64,000 bases of DNA from assembly GCF_900196725.1 (NCBI RefSeq), contig NZ_FZMP01000196.1, positions 1 through 64,000 on the forward strand. Direction: 5' to 3'. The translations under genes and the position numbers were made by a program. This document shows, piece by piece, positions 32,703 through 41,447 of the stretch. The notes under the pieces were generated by a model. It worked only from the letters and a program-made list of their open reading frames with translations. It made no database searches and was not told the DNA's origin. This stretch comes from Candidatus Methanoperedens nitratireducens. Lineage in GTDB: Archaea; Halobacteriota; Methanosarcinia; Methanosarcinales; Methanoperedenaceae. How positions within the stretch are numbered: the first letter of the stretch is position 1; each line of letters opens with the position of its first letter.

Positions 32703-33518
32703 ATGGCGGATCATCCAAAAGTCAAGGATTACATGACAACGGAAGTGAATACGGTCTCACCCGACAATACGGTCAGGGATGCCATACGGCTGATAAGGAG
32801 AACGGGTCATGATGGCTTTCCCGTTGTCAGGGATAGTAGAGTCATAGGATATATTTCTGCGGCTGATATGCTTGAAAAGAGCCTCGATGAGAAAATCTCA
32901 AACATCATGAGCAGGGATATGCTTGTGGCGGATACGGAGATGGACATGAACGACGTGGCGCGTGTGATATTCAGGTCTGGCAAATCAAAATTGCCTGTTG
33001 TGGACTCAAACGAGCACCTGCGCGGTATTATTACGAATACTGATGTCATACGCTCCCATATAGAAAAAACAAGCCCGCAGAAGGTCTGGACTCTCAAGAA
33101 GACGCTTGAAGCTATCCATAACATCCACGTTGATGTGGTTCGTGAGACCGTCAACATTGACGAACTTATTCCGACGCAGCCCAAGGTCTATGCGGATGAA
33201 CTTGACGGCAGGATATATGAGCTGAAAAAAGGCCTGGCTGAACCGATAGTTGTGATAAAGAAACCGGATAAGCTCATACTTGTCGATGGTCACCACAGGG
33301 TCATTGCAGCCAGGAAGCTCGGAATAAAAAGCATGGACGCCTATGTTATCCCGCTGGGGGATGATGTGCGCCTTGGCATGGAAAAAACAGCCGCCTCGGC
33401 AGGTCTGCATACACTCTCGGATATCAAGATACTTGATTATGCCAAGCATCCGCTTATCGAGGTAACAAAGAGGCTGAAAAAGAACGACGAGAACGGCCTG
33501 ACTGATGTGGCGCAATAA
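32703..33518 (+). CDS. CBS-domain pair fused to ParB/sulfiredoxin-like domain
   Basis: A ~271-aa protein. Two CBS motifs occupy residues ~1-125 (KDYMTTEVNTVSPDNTVRDA; ISNIMSRDMLVADTEM). After a linker, a ParB-like domain appears at ~155-230 with PIVVIKKPDKLILVDGHHR, the conserved GHHR nucleotide-binding segment. CBS pairs sense adenosine ligands; ParB-like domains bind CTP or act as kinases/nucleases, so this looks like a nucleotide-regulated enzyme or regulator. ATG 32703 has AGGTG 5 nt upstream and is preferred over ATG 32667. Confidence 0.82.
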   Translation: MADHPKVKDYMTTEVNTVSPDNTVRDAIRLIRRTGHDGFPVVRDSRVIGYISAADMLEKSLDEKISNIMSRDMLVADTEMDMNDVARVIFRSGKSKLPVVDSNEHLRGIITNTDVIRSHIEKTSPQKVWTLKKTLEAIHNIHVDVVRETVNIDELIPTQPKVYADELDGRIYELKKGLAEPIVVIKKPDKLILVDGHHRVIAARKLGIKSMDAYVIPLGDDVRLGMEKTAASAGLHTLSDIKILDYAKHPLIEVTKRLKKNDENGLTDVAQ

Positions 33519-33557
33519 GTCCCGGAAATACAGGGACTTTCAGCAAACCACAAGTTT

Positions 33558-34436
33558 TTATCCATAAACTGCAAGTTTATCCAGTATATCTGTTTTTGAG
33601 ATAAGCCCTACAATATCCCCGTTCGATCTGACAAGCAGTCTTCCCACTTTCTCTTTGCTAAAGACCTTTACAACCTCATAGAGAGGCAGTTCCGCATCAA
33701 CGGATATTATCCTCTTGCTCATAATATCCTTTATCTTAAGACTGGTCTTACCATCCGCAAGTGTCTTTCCGATATCGGTAAGTGTCACTATACCCACGAT
33801 GGCGTTCTTATCTTTAACAGGCGCCCCATGGATTTTATTATCAACAAGGATCCTCGATGCTTCCTGTATCGTGGCTATAGCAGGTATGGTTATGGTCTGT
33901 TTTTTGATATAGTTCTTAACAGGTTTTTTGGGCAGGGAAACCATTTCCTGTATAACAAATAATATCGAGTTCTGGATATCATCCCTGCCGATAACTTCCC
34001 CGCGCATTACCAGTTTATTAACAGGCGTGGGTCCGATCATGATAATGTCCCCGATATCGAATTTCTTTATATCCCCGATAACGTGTACCGTAGCATTGCA
34101 AAGGTCAGGATGCCTGACAGTCGTAAAACTGATCTCAGCGGCTGTCGCGTTAGGGATGAGTTCATCATTCCGCTTTATCGGGACTACGGTCTCTTTTTCC
34201 ATTTCTAATAAGCAGAGGGCGCGGTATGTCTCGCCGGTCGCCTTGTATCCACCCTTCGGTCCCGGCACACCTTCCACCAGCCCCAGCGCTTTAAGGGACT
34301 GCATCTGATTCCTGACAGTCCCGGGGTTCCTGTTTATAACCTCGGCAATATCTTCACCCTTGATAGCCAGTTTCCTTTCCCTGTATAAATTAATTAACGC
34401 AGTTAAAATCTCTTTCTGAATAGGCGTGAGTTCCAT
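33558..34436 (-). CDS. HTH transcriptional regulator with CBS domains
   Basis: A 292-aa protein. The N-terminal winged helix (LTPIQKEILTALINLY, GEDIAEVINRNPGTVRNQMQSLKALGLVEG) spans ~1-70. A middle region of beta strands lies at ~90-170, and a CBS pair occupies ~180-292 (TIPAIATIQEASRILVDNKIHGAPV; DIMSKRIISVDAELPL). This architecture suggests ligand-responsive transcription control; its ligand is unknown. GGAGA precedes the start. It is convergent with the CBS-ParB gene, and both could respond to the same nucleotides. Confidence 0.85.
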   Translation of the reverse strand: MELTPIQKEILTALINLYRERKLAIKGEDIAEVINRNPGTVRNQMQSLKALGLVEGVPGPKGGYKATGETYRALCLLEMEKETVVPIKRNDELIPNATAAEISFTTVRHPDLCNATVHVIGDIKKFDIGDIIMIGPTPVNKLVMRGEVIGRDDIQNSILFVIQEMVSLPKKPVKNYIKKQTITIPAIATIQEASRILVDNKIHGAPVKDKNAIVGIVTLTDIGKTLADGKTSLKIKDIMSKRIISVDAELPLYEVVKVFSKEKVGRLLVRSNGDIVGLISKTDILDKLAVYG

Positions 34437-34604
34437 TGTCTAACTCTCCTGAGTACATATTATATAGAAGGTATGTATATAACTATTGATTATGATAGTT
34501 ACCCATACACCCTCGGTTTGTTCAATCTCCTATTTATTAAGCTAAAATTAGTATTCATTATTAATAAATATATGCCCTATTTAACATTGATTTATGCTGG
34601 TTAC

Positions 34605-35879
34605 CTATCTTTTCTCCCATTTTTGCAGGTATAGCACTTCTGACAGCGTTTTCCCCCTCTTGATCTCATCCCGGATTCTGCGCTCGTTTTTCTCGACTTC
34701 AACAGCCCGCCTCGCGACCTCGTATCCCCTCTCTTTGGGTATCACGACAACGCCGTTATCATCCCCTACGATATAATCACCGGGTTTGACTGTTTGACCT
34801 CCGCACTGTATCTCTGCGTTTATCTCCCCGAACCCTTTCGGCTCGCCTGCATTAGGCATTATTGAACTTGCGAATACGGGGAAATTAAGCCGCCTGATAT
34901 CGTCCACGTCCCTCACCGCGCCATCGATCACAACGCCTGATACGCCGTTATTGATACAGCTCAATGTCGCCAGTTCCCCCCAGGGAGCGACGTGCGGACT
35001 GCCGTTATAGATAACTATGATATCATCTTTTTTTGCAACATCGATAGCTTCTACGGTCTTTGCCCAGTCGCCCTCAAAGGTCTGGACCGTGACAGCCCTG
35101 CCCACAGCTTTGTTGCCGGGACAGATGCAGCGGATGTTCTTCATGGCTCCCTTCCTGTGCATGGCATCGGAGATGTTGGGTGTAGATACACGCCTGAGTA
35201 AAAGAAGCGTCTGCTCATCGATTGATCTCTCAGGCTCCTCGGCGACTTCCGGGGCATCGATGCTCCGGCGGATAGCTCTTGCAGACTCTGTTACACTGGA
35301 TGAACGAACGATGTTCCCTCCTATGATAATTATACTCGCCCCTGATATGACCGCCTTCGCAGCGCTCTGCGCATCCAGCCCCCCGGCTACCGCGACGGGC
35401 ACGTTAATCTTGAGATCCCTGAGTATCCTGACAGGGTCCTGACCCGTCATCTGCTGATCGATGCCTACATGCACATTGATATAATCAATCCCCATTTCCA
35501 CCAGTTCTTTTGCTCTCCTTGCCGGATCGTCTGTGGAAATCAGGTCAGCCATGAGTTTCACACCGTATTTACGGGCTGCCCGTACCGCATCCATGATAGC
35601 TGAGCTATCGGCGCTGCCGAGAAGGATTACTATATCAGCGCCCGCTTTAGCAGCCATCTCAACCTCAAGGGCACCCGTATCAATGGTTTTCATATCAGCC
35701 AGGACAGCATGCTCCGGGAATGCCGCTTTAAGCCTTCTTACAGCGTTCATGCCTTCGCTTTTGATCAGAGGGGTCCCCGCTTCTATCCAGTCCGCCCCTC
35801 CTTCTATAGCTTCTTTTGCTATCTGGATAGCCCGGTCTGTCTCTAAAATATCAAGCGCGACCTGAAGTATTGGTTTGAT
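34605..35879 (-). CDS. 3-hexulose-6-phosphate synthase fused to RraA-like domain, apparent ATC start
   Basis: A 424-aa fusion. Residues ~1-215 are a hexulose-phosphate synthase TIM barrel ([51 protein letters not shown]). Residues ~225-420 are an RraA/aldolase-type domain ([39 protein letters not shown]). It makes hexulose 6-phosphate from ribulose 5-phosphate and formaldehyde, or the reverse. In frame there is no ATG/GTG/TTG between an upstream TAA and the first strand; GGTGAT on the coding strand is followed 3 nt later by ATC at 35879. ATG 35750 would remove the first strand and active-site residues. Confidence 0.88.
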   Translation of the reverse strand: MKPILQVALDILETDRAIQIAKEAIEGGADWIEAGTPLIKSEGMNAVRRLKAAFPEHAVLADMKTIDTGALEVEMAAKAGADIVILLGSADSSAIMDAVRAARKYGVKLMADLISTDDPARRAKELVEMGIDYINVHVGIDQQMTGQDPVRILRDLKINVPVAVAGGLDAQSAAKAVISGASIIIIGGNIVRSSSVTESARAIRRSIDAPEVAEEPERSIDEQTLLLLRRVSTPNISDAMHRKGAMKNIRCICPGNKAVGRAVTVQTFEGDWAKTVEAIDVAKKDDIIVIYNGSPHVAPWGELATLSCINNGVSGVVIDGAVRDVDDIRRLNFPVFASSIMPNAGEPKGFGEINAEIQCGGQTVKPGDYIVGDDNGVVVIPKERGYEVARRAVEVEKNERRIRDEIKRGKTLSEVLYLQKWEKR

Positions 35880-36030
35880 AGTATCACCACAAATAAATTC
35901 GTGTGCGTAATTAAAGCTTTAATGGTTGATATCAGCACTGGCGTACAATCCGCTATCTGCTACTATCGCAGGGTTGGATGGGCTTGGTTGAATGGCAGGG
36001 TTTTTATACTTTAATGGTTTACCAACCCTC

Positions 36031-36036
36031 ATATAT
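36031..36036 (+). promoter_or_regulatory. TATA box of S-layer gene
   Basis: CATATATC lies about 50 nt upstream of ATG 36082; initiation near 36058 would leave a short leader carrying the AAGGTGAT ribosome-binding site at 36070-36077. Confidence 0.45.
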
Positions 36037-36081
36037 CTATTACTTAAAAAAAAACTAAAGTTTCAAAAAAAGGTGATATGG

Positions 36082-38754
36082 ATGATCAAGGGGAATATTT
36101 GTGCAGAGCGTCTGCTCAAGATTGCTATTGGAATTACAATACTGATATTATTGTCCGGCGGCATTGCCGGTGCAGCTCCCTCAACGGGTAACAGGGTATG
36201 GGACGGCAGTAAAGGGATGCCGACAACTTACACGTGGAACTCGTACAGTTTTGCAGGATTTTATTACAATCTTAATGATAATCTGGGGACCGAGCAGCTT
36301 ACTATCAGGAATATAAAAAGAACAATAGATGAAGGCGATATCCGGTACACGACCGCCCCTGCGGAGGTAAGTTTCGGTTATTCGGGCTTTGGCAAATATC
36401 AGGTAATCGGTTTCATGGCTGACAAATATTTTGCAGGTTATACCAAAAACAGCATTGTTTCCAACAAAGAAGTAAAAAGCACGCTTGGTAAAAGTCAACT
36501 GCACAGGGTGCTTCTTGATGATAATGATAAACGGATTGTTGCCGAGGGCGGTACGCTGACCTTAAAAGAGGGTTATGTACTGAAAATGAAGGAAGTTGAC
36601 ATAGGCGCCGGTCCCGGACAGATATGGATTACTCTATTGAAGGACGGGAACGAAGTTGATAACGGCGTAGTTTCCGGGGATAGTGCCTATATATATTCGA
36701 AAAAAGTGGGGAGCGTAATTGACCTGCCGATTATAGCGGTGCATTTTGATAATGTATTCCGCGGCAGGGAAGTGAATGCTGCCTTTGTCAGAGGTGTTTT
36801 CCAGCTTTCTGAGTCCTTTACTCTGGTGAGAAACGGTGACAGGTATGGCGAAATGGAGATAAGCGACGTCGGTCTGGGCGGAATCGATATGGAAAACAGG
36901 AATTCTATCAGCCTTTCTCCGGGAAATACAGTAGATTTGATGGGTGACCTGAAACTCACGGTCGCAGACAGCGATGTTCTGCGATTTGCCTTATCTGTAG
37001 AAAAAACAGGTACTTTCGAAGTAAGGGGAACGGTTTACCCCGCGATTGATGAATGGACGCCCCTGAACTTCGGTCTCAATGTCGGCGGCACGAACATAGG
37101 CTTTTACTACGATATAGATCAGGACATAGGGAACGAAAACCTGAGAATCGAGCAGATCAGCGGTTCCTCGATTCCAAGGGGTAAATTAAAATATTCTACA
37201 TCATCACAGGAGATCGGCTTCGGTTATTCAGGTTTTGGCAAATACCAGGTGATCGGCTTCATGGCTGACAAATATTTTGCAGGCTTTACCAAAAACAGTG
37301 CCATTTCCGGAAAAGAAGTAAAAAGCACACTTGGAAGGAATCAACTGCACAGGGTGCTTATTGACGATGATACAAAGCGCATTGTTTCCCAGGGGAGCAC
37401 ATTGACTTTAAAAGAGGGCTATGTGCTGAAAATGAAAGACATAGACATCGGTGCCGGGCAGGGGCAGATTCTGATCGCATTATTAAAGGATGGCAGCGAG
37501 GTTGATACCGATGTTGTTTCCGGACAGGATACTTATATATATTCCAAAAAAGTTGGGGCTGAAAGCGATCTGCCCATCATAGCTATTAACTTCGATGATA
37601 TATTCAGGGGCAGGGAAGTAAATGCTGCCTTTGTAAGGGGCATTTTCCAGATATCCGAATCCTTTATCCCGGTGAAAACAGGGGACAGGTACGGCGAAAT
37701 GGAAATTAGCAGTGTTGATGCGAATAGTATCAGGATGGAAAATAAGAACTCTATTGGTCTCTCCTCCGGCAGCACTGTAGACCTGATGGGCAATATCAAG
37801 TTCAGGGTAGCGGATTCCAGCGATGTCAGGTTATATCCTTTTGTCATGGTGACGCCTGAGATGATTGCGAACCAGCTTTTGATTGACGCTCCTGCCAGGG
37901 CTTCTGCCGGAGATGCTATAATTGTAAAAGTTACAGCCGGAGGTAAGGCGGTCGAAGGAGCATCGGTCGGGATTGATTCCGATACCGTACAGACTGACAG
38001 GGATGGTATCGTTAATTATACCCTGAAAAAAACACTGGATGGCGGTTTATACAACCTGACCGCGACCAAGCTTGGATACCAGAAGGCAAGCAAGGGCATA
38101 GAAATAAAGGAGTATATTGAGAACAGGCTGAGCATAGATGCGCCTGTAAAGGCAAACCAGTTCGAGACAATAACTATAAAAGTTACACAAAACGACCTGC
38201 CTGTCAGCGGCGTGACCGTCTTGTTCGACAATATAACAGCAGGTCAGACTGATAGCAGCGGCGCCGTGAAGTACACGCTTGAAGAGAGCGGGACTCATAC
38301 TATATATGCTTCAAAGAGCGGTTATACCACTGCCGCCAGGGATATTGATATCAGGATGCCTTATTCGGAGTATAAGGCGCTTGATATTAACATCGATCCT
38401 GAAGTTGTTTCCACAGGGCAGACGGCTGTGATCAGATCTAACGTAACAAACGCCGGTACGAAAAAAGATACTCTTCCGGTGGTGCTGATAATTAATAACA
38501 CCGAGGTTGGTAGCAAGCCTGTCACTCTTGCTCCCGGCGAGGTAAAAGAGATCACCTTCAATCAGGAAGTAGCTCTGCCGGCGGGTAATTACACGGTCGA
38601 GATACTCGGGCAGAAGAAGCTGATAGAGGTCAGGGAATCATCCCCGGTTAATATTTTTCTGATCCTGGGAATAATAATTGTCGTAGGAGCGATTATTATT
38701 TACTACATGACAGCGAAAAAAAGTATATTTGAGGTAATAAAAAAGCCAAAATGA
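36082..38754 (+). CDS. S-layer protein with two tandem Methanosarcinales-type S-layer domains
   Basis: An 890-aa exported protein. A signal peptide (IAIGITILILLSGGIAGA) is followed by two homologous S-layer domains (~45-310 and ~325-590), each with GYSGFGKYQVIGFMADKYFA and RGREVNAAFVRG. Two carboxypeptidase-regulatory-like beta repeats (~605-760), a CARDB-like domain (~765-855) and one C-terminal membrane helix follow. It is probably a major envelope lattice or sheath subunit. The two S-layer domains are still highly similar in DNA, pointing to an internal duplication. ATG 36082 is preferred over 35992 because AAGGTGAT precedes it and the signal peptide starts properly. Confidence 0.88.
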   Translation: MIKGNICAERLLKIAIGITILILLSGGIAGAAPSTGNRVWDGSKGMPTTYTWNSYSFAGFYYNLNDNLGTEQLTIRNIKRTIDEGDIRYTTAPAEVSFGYSGFGKYQVIGFMADKYFAGYTKNSIVSNKEVKSTLGKSQLHRVLLDDNDKRIVAEGGTLTLKEGYVLKMKEVDIGAGPGQIWITLLKDGNEVDNGVVSGDSAYIYSKKVGSVIDLPIIAVHFDNVFRGREVNAAFVRGVFQLSESFTLVRNGDRYGEMEISDVGLGGIDMENRNSISLSPGNTVDLMGDLKLTVADSDVLRFALSVEKTGTFEVRGTVYPAIDEWTPLNFGLNVGGTNIGFYYDIDQDIGNENLRIEQISGSSIPRGKLKYSTSSQEIGFGYSGFGKYQVIGFMADKYFAGFTKNSAISGKEVKSTLGRNQLHRVLIDDDTKRIVSQGSTLTLKEGYVLKMKDIDIGAGQGQILIALLKDGSEVDTDVVSGQDTYIYSKKVGAESDLPIIAINFDDIFRGREVNAAFVRGIFQISESFIPVKTGDRYGEMEISSVDANSIRMENKNSIGLSSGSTVDLMGNIKFRVADSSDVRLYPFVMVTPEMIANQLLIDAPARASAGDAIIVKVTAGGKAVEGASVGIDSDTVQTDRDGIVNYTLKKTLDGGLYNLTATKLGYQKASKGIEIKEYIENRLSIDAPVKANQFETITIKVTQNDLPVSGVTVLFDNITAGQTDSSGAVKYTLEESGTHTIYASKSGYTTAARDIDIRMPYSEYKALDINIDPEVVSTGQTAVIRSNVTNAGTKKDTLPVVLIINNTEVGSKPVTLAPGEVKEITFNQEVALPAGNYTVEILGQKKLIEVRESSPVNIFLILGIIIVVGAIIIYYMTAKKSIFEVIKKPK

Positions 38755-38776
38755 AAAGAGAAGAAGGATATTGAGC

Positions 38777-39769
38777 TTATCTGCCAGGCTCTATTATGTG
38801 TTCCTTTGCCGCCGCGGTCGTCTCCCTTCCCTGCGGCGTCCGCTTGATGAATCCTACCTGGATTAGATACGGCTCATAAACCTCTTCGATAGTCCTGACC
38901 TCTTCACCTATGGAGATAGCGATTGTCTTGACACCCACAGGACCGCCTCCGAAATCTTTTGCGATCACTTTAAGGATGCGCCTGTCAAGGTCATCAAGCC
39001 CGAGCCTGTCTATGCCCAGCATGGTCAGTGCATTATCCGCAACCTCCTGCGTTATTTCCCCGGCAGCTTTCACGATCGCAAAATCCCTCGCCCGCCTGAG
39101 CAGTCGGTTGGCGATACGGGGTGTGCCGCGGCTGCGCTTCGCGATTTCCAGCGCACCGTCGGCTGTTACGGGAATGACCAGAATAGAGGCGCTTCTCTTT
39201 ACTACCTGCACAAGTTCATCAACCCGGTACAGGTTAAGCCGCGCAGTGAAACCGAACCTGTCCCGGAACGGTGAGCCCAGCATGCCGATTTTTGTGGTTG
39301 CGCCGATAAGGGTAAAACTTTCAAGATTAAGTTTTATAGACCTGGCGCTCGGTCCTTCACCTATCATGACGTCGATCTCAAAGTCCTCCATTGCAGGATA
39401 CAGGATTTCTTCGATAACATGATTGAGGCGGTGGATCTCGTCTATAAAGAGCACATCCCCTTTCTTGAGCGTGGTCAGTATAGCAGCAAGGTCGCCCGGG
39501 CGCTCAAGCACCGGTCCTGATGTAGCTTTGATGCCTGTGCCCATCTCGTTCGCTATTATATGCGCAAGCGTGGTCTTGCCAAGGCCGGGAGGTCCTGAGA
39601 AGAGGATATGGTCAAGAGGTTCTCCGCGTTTTTTGGAGGCTTCGATAAATATTTTCAGGGATTCCTTGAGGGAACTCTGCCCGATGAATTCATCAAGCTT
39701 TGCAGGACGGATCGTAGTATCTTCACTTTCGTCTCTCAGCGGGGTTGATGCAATGATTCTTTCTTCCAT
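38777..39769 (-). CDS. ruvB: Holliday junction branch-migration helicase RuvB
   Basis: A 330-aa AAA+ ATPase matching bacterial RuvB over its full length: [12 protein letters not shown]-like start, Walker [10 protein letters not shown], Walker [12 protein letters not shown], sensor region [19 protein letters not shown] and the C-terminal winged helix [18 protein letters not shown]-like segment. With RuvA it drives branch migration of four-way junctions. RuvAB is rare in archaea and was probably acquired from bacteria. ruvA lies 218 nt upstream on the same strand. Confidence 0.96.
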   Translation of the reverse strand: MEERIIASTPLRDESEDTTIRPAKLDEFIGQSSLKESLKIFIEASKKRGEPLDHILFSGPPGLGKTTLAHIIANEMGTGIKATSGPVLERPGDLAAILTTLKKGDVLFIDEIHRLNHVIEEILYPAMEDFEIDVMIGEGPSARSIKLNLESFTLIGATTKIGMLGSPFRDRFGFTARLNLYRVDELVQVVKRSASILVIPVTADGALEIAKRSRGTPRIANRLLRRARDFAIVKAAGEITQEVADNALTMLGIDRLGLDDLDRRILKVIAKDFGGGPVGVKTIAISIGEEVRTIEEVYEPYLIQVGFIKRTPQGRETTAAAKEHIIEPGR

Positions 39770-39987
39770 GTTAAGTATTCGTACCCTTTTATGAAGTCGT
39801 CTTCGACTGATTTAATAGATTTCTTATCTCCCGCTGTTTATATAAACATTCTCCCGGGTTGGCTTGCGGATTTTGGTACTTCTTGGCGCGCTTAAAAATT
39901 GGGAATATAGCGTCTTTGTTTCATCAAAAAGGGCAGCGCGGCGGGTGAGGTTGTGAAGGAGATGCGGCGGAATGAAATTAAGAAGAT

Positions 39988-40575
39988 TTACCTCTCCTTC
40001 AACCTCGCCAGCGCCGCCTTGACCAGTGCCTGCACCGTTGGTTCCTTTAATCCCGCAGCTACGGCATCCACAGCCTCTTTAGCCTCGCGTTGCGTAAATC
40101 CAAGGGAGACAAGGGCGCTCACGGCATCGTAATTAGCGCTGCTTACGCCGGCAAGCACGACCCCTTCCATCTTCTTTTTCATCTTGTCCCGGAGTTCCAG
40201 TATCAGCCTCTTCGCATTTTTTGGACCTACACCAGAAATGCGTGTAAGGACTTTCTCATCCTCATTGATTATCGCTGCTGCAAGTTCCTCAATCCTAATC
40301 TGGGAAAGGATATTAAGCGCTATCTGGGGTCCCACTCTCGTAACACTGATAAGAAGTTTGAACATCTCAAGCTCGCTTGGGCTTGTAAATCCGTAAAGCA
40401 TGAGCGCATCCTCCCTGACCTGCAGGTGCGTGTACAGCTTTACCTTCTCTTTCCTGTCGCCAAGTTCAGCAAGTGCAGGCTGCGTGACATTGACCTGATA
40501 CCCAATGCCTCCGACATCAATCACCACAAAACTCTCGCCCCTGTGCGCTATTTCTCCATAGATATGTGAAATCAT
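39988..40575 (-). CDS. ruvA: Holliday junction DNA helicase subunit RuvA
   Basis: A 195-aa protein with the OB-fold N-terminus (MISHIYGEIAHRGESFVVIDVGGIGYQV), two helix-hairpin-helix motifs (LLISVTRVGPQIALNILS; LTRISGVGPKNAKRLILELRDK) and the C-terminal domain III (ALVSLGFTQREAKEAV) that contacts RuvB. It tetramerises on Holliday junctions. No ruvC is nearby; an archaeal Hjc-type resolvase encoded elsewhere would have to complete the pathway. A strongly inverted-repeat element lies upstream. Confidence 0.96.
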   Translation of the reverse strand: MISHIYGEIAHRGESFVVIDVGGIGYQVNVTQPALAELGDRKEKVKLYTHLQVREDALMLYGFTSPSELEMFKLLISVTRVGPQIALNILSQIRIEELAAAIINEDEKVLTRISGVGPKNAKRLILELRDKMKKKMEGVVLAGVSSANYDAVSALVSLGFTQREAKEAVDAVAAGLKEPTVQALVKAALARLKER

Positions 40576-40751
40576 ATTGATTCTTCAACAGTTGAAGATT
40601 CGCCTCTTTTGCATTTCTTAATATCTCCTTCGCATATTACATTTGATATATGTTTAATTTTATTTAAGGGCTTTTGCCTGTTAATAGATGTTGTTAACAT
40701 AAGAAAGAGCTGTAACATATGTTATCAGTCCCGGAATTAATCTCTTTAGAT

Positions 40752-40869
40752 ACAAACAACGAACTAATACGAACTCGTACGAACTCTATGATTAGCCGGG
40801 CTAAGTTAGCTTAGTATTGTTACAAAATTCAACAATGAGTTCGTTGTGAGTTCGTACGAGTTAGTTGTT
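40752..40869. repeat. 118-bp inverted repeat built from phased AGTTCGT units
   Basis: Left arm 40752-40786 and right arm 40837-40869 are inverted copies with few mismatches around a 50-bp centre that itself holds a CTAAG/CTTAG hairpin. Within each arm the unit (G/T)AGTT(C/A)GT repeats three times at 10-11 bp. It lies between ruvA and the exported thioredoxin gene, facing both, and a near-identical arm recurs at 51856-51891. The remaining sequence between 40576 and 40964 holds a TAACATATGTTA palindrome near 40717 and TATA-like elements but no gene. Confidence 0.8.
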
Positions 40870-40964
40870 AAATCTATTTAAATTAACACAAGCTGTTAAC
40901 AAATTAGCATATAAATTTAAACAAAAATTTCGAATATTCTTTATACCTCCAGGCCAATTCTGCT

Positions 40965-41447
40965 ATGATGAAGCTAATAGGGCTGCTGTCGCTCTTTATC
41001 CTTTCAACCGCCATTATCCCGGCGACCGCCCAGCCCACACAGTGGTACACCTACGAGGAAGGCATCCTTGCAGCAAGCATAAAGGATAAACCCATAATTA
41101 TGGATTTCTATGCAGACTGGTGCCAGCCGTGCATAGCGATGGAAGAGGGGACTTACCCGGACCCGCGCGTAGTCGGGGAGATGGCGAATTTTATCGCAAT
41201 AAAGGTCGATACACAAAAGAGAATAGATATAGAAAGCAAGTATGGTATAGCCTATTATCCCACTGTTGTATTCCTGGACCCAAAAGGGAAGGAGCTGTCA
41301 AGGCATATCGGTTACCTCGGACCTGAAGAGATGGTGCAGGAGATAAAGCGCTCCAGCGGGAAATTGCCAAAAGAATCGCCTGGGTTTGAGACATTACCAG
41401 TAATGGTAGCACTTGTTCTCCTGGCTGTTAAAAGGTTTAACGGGTGA
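40965..41447 (+). CDS. Exported thioredoxin-fold protein with PGF-CTERM-like tail
   Basis: A 160-aa secreted redox protein. A signal peptide (1-22) precedes a thioredoxin-fold domain with the active site WCQPC (Cys53, Cys56) and a cis-proline region YYPTVVFLDP. The C-terminus has ESPGFETLPV, then a hydrophobic stretch and a basic end, resembling PGF-CTERM signals processed by archaeosortase A. It is likely a membrane- or S-layer-attached disulfide reductase/oxidase, possibly serving apocytochrome thiols in cytochrome c assembly. Confidence 0.82.
   Translation: MMKLIGLLSLFILSTAIIPATAQPTQWYTYEEGILAASIKDKPIIMDFYADWCQPCIAMEEGTYPDPRVVGEMANFIAIKVDTQKRIDIESKYGIAYYPTVVFLDPKGKELSRHIGYLGPEEMVQEIKRSSGKLPKESPGFETLPVMVALVLLAVKRFNG

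Noticed and set aside
39770-39987. Gap between ruvB and ruvA inspected for ruvC or a small gene
   Set aside because: No open frame with a ribosome-binding site or recognisable motif; nothing seen beyond AT-rich promoter-like sequence.
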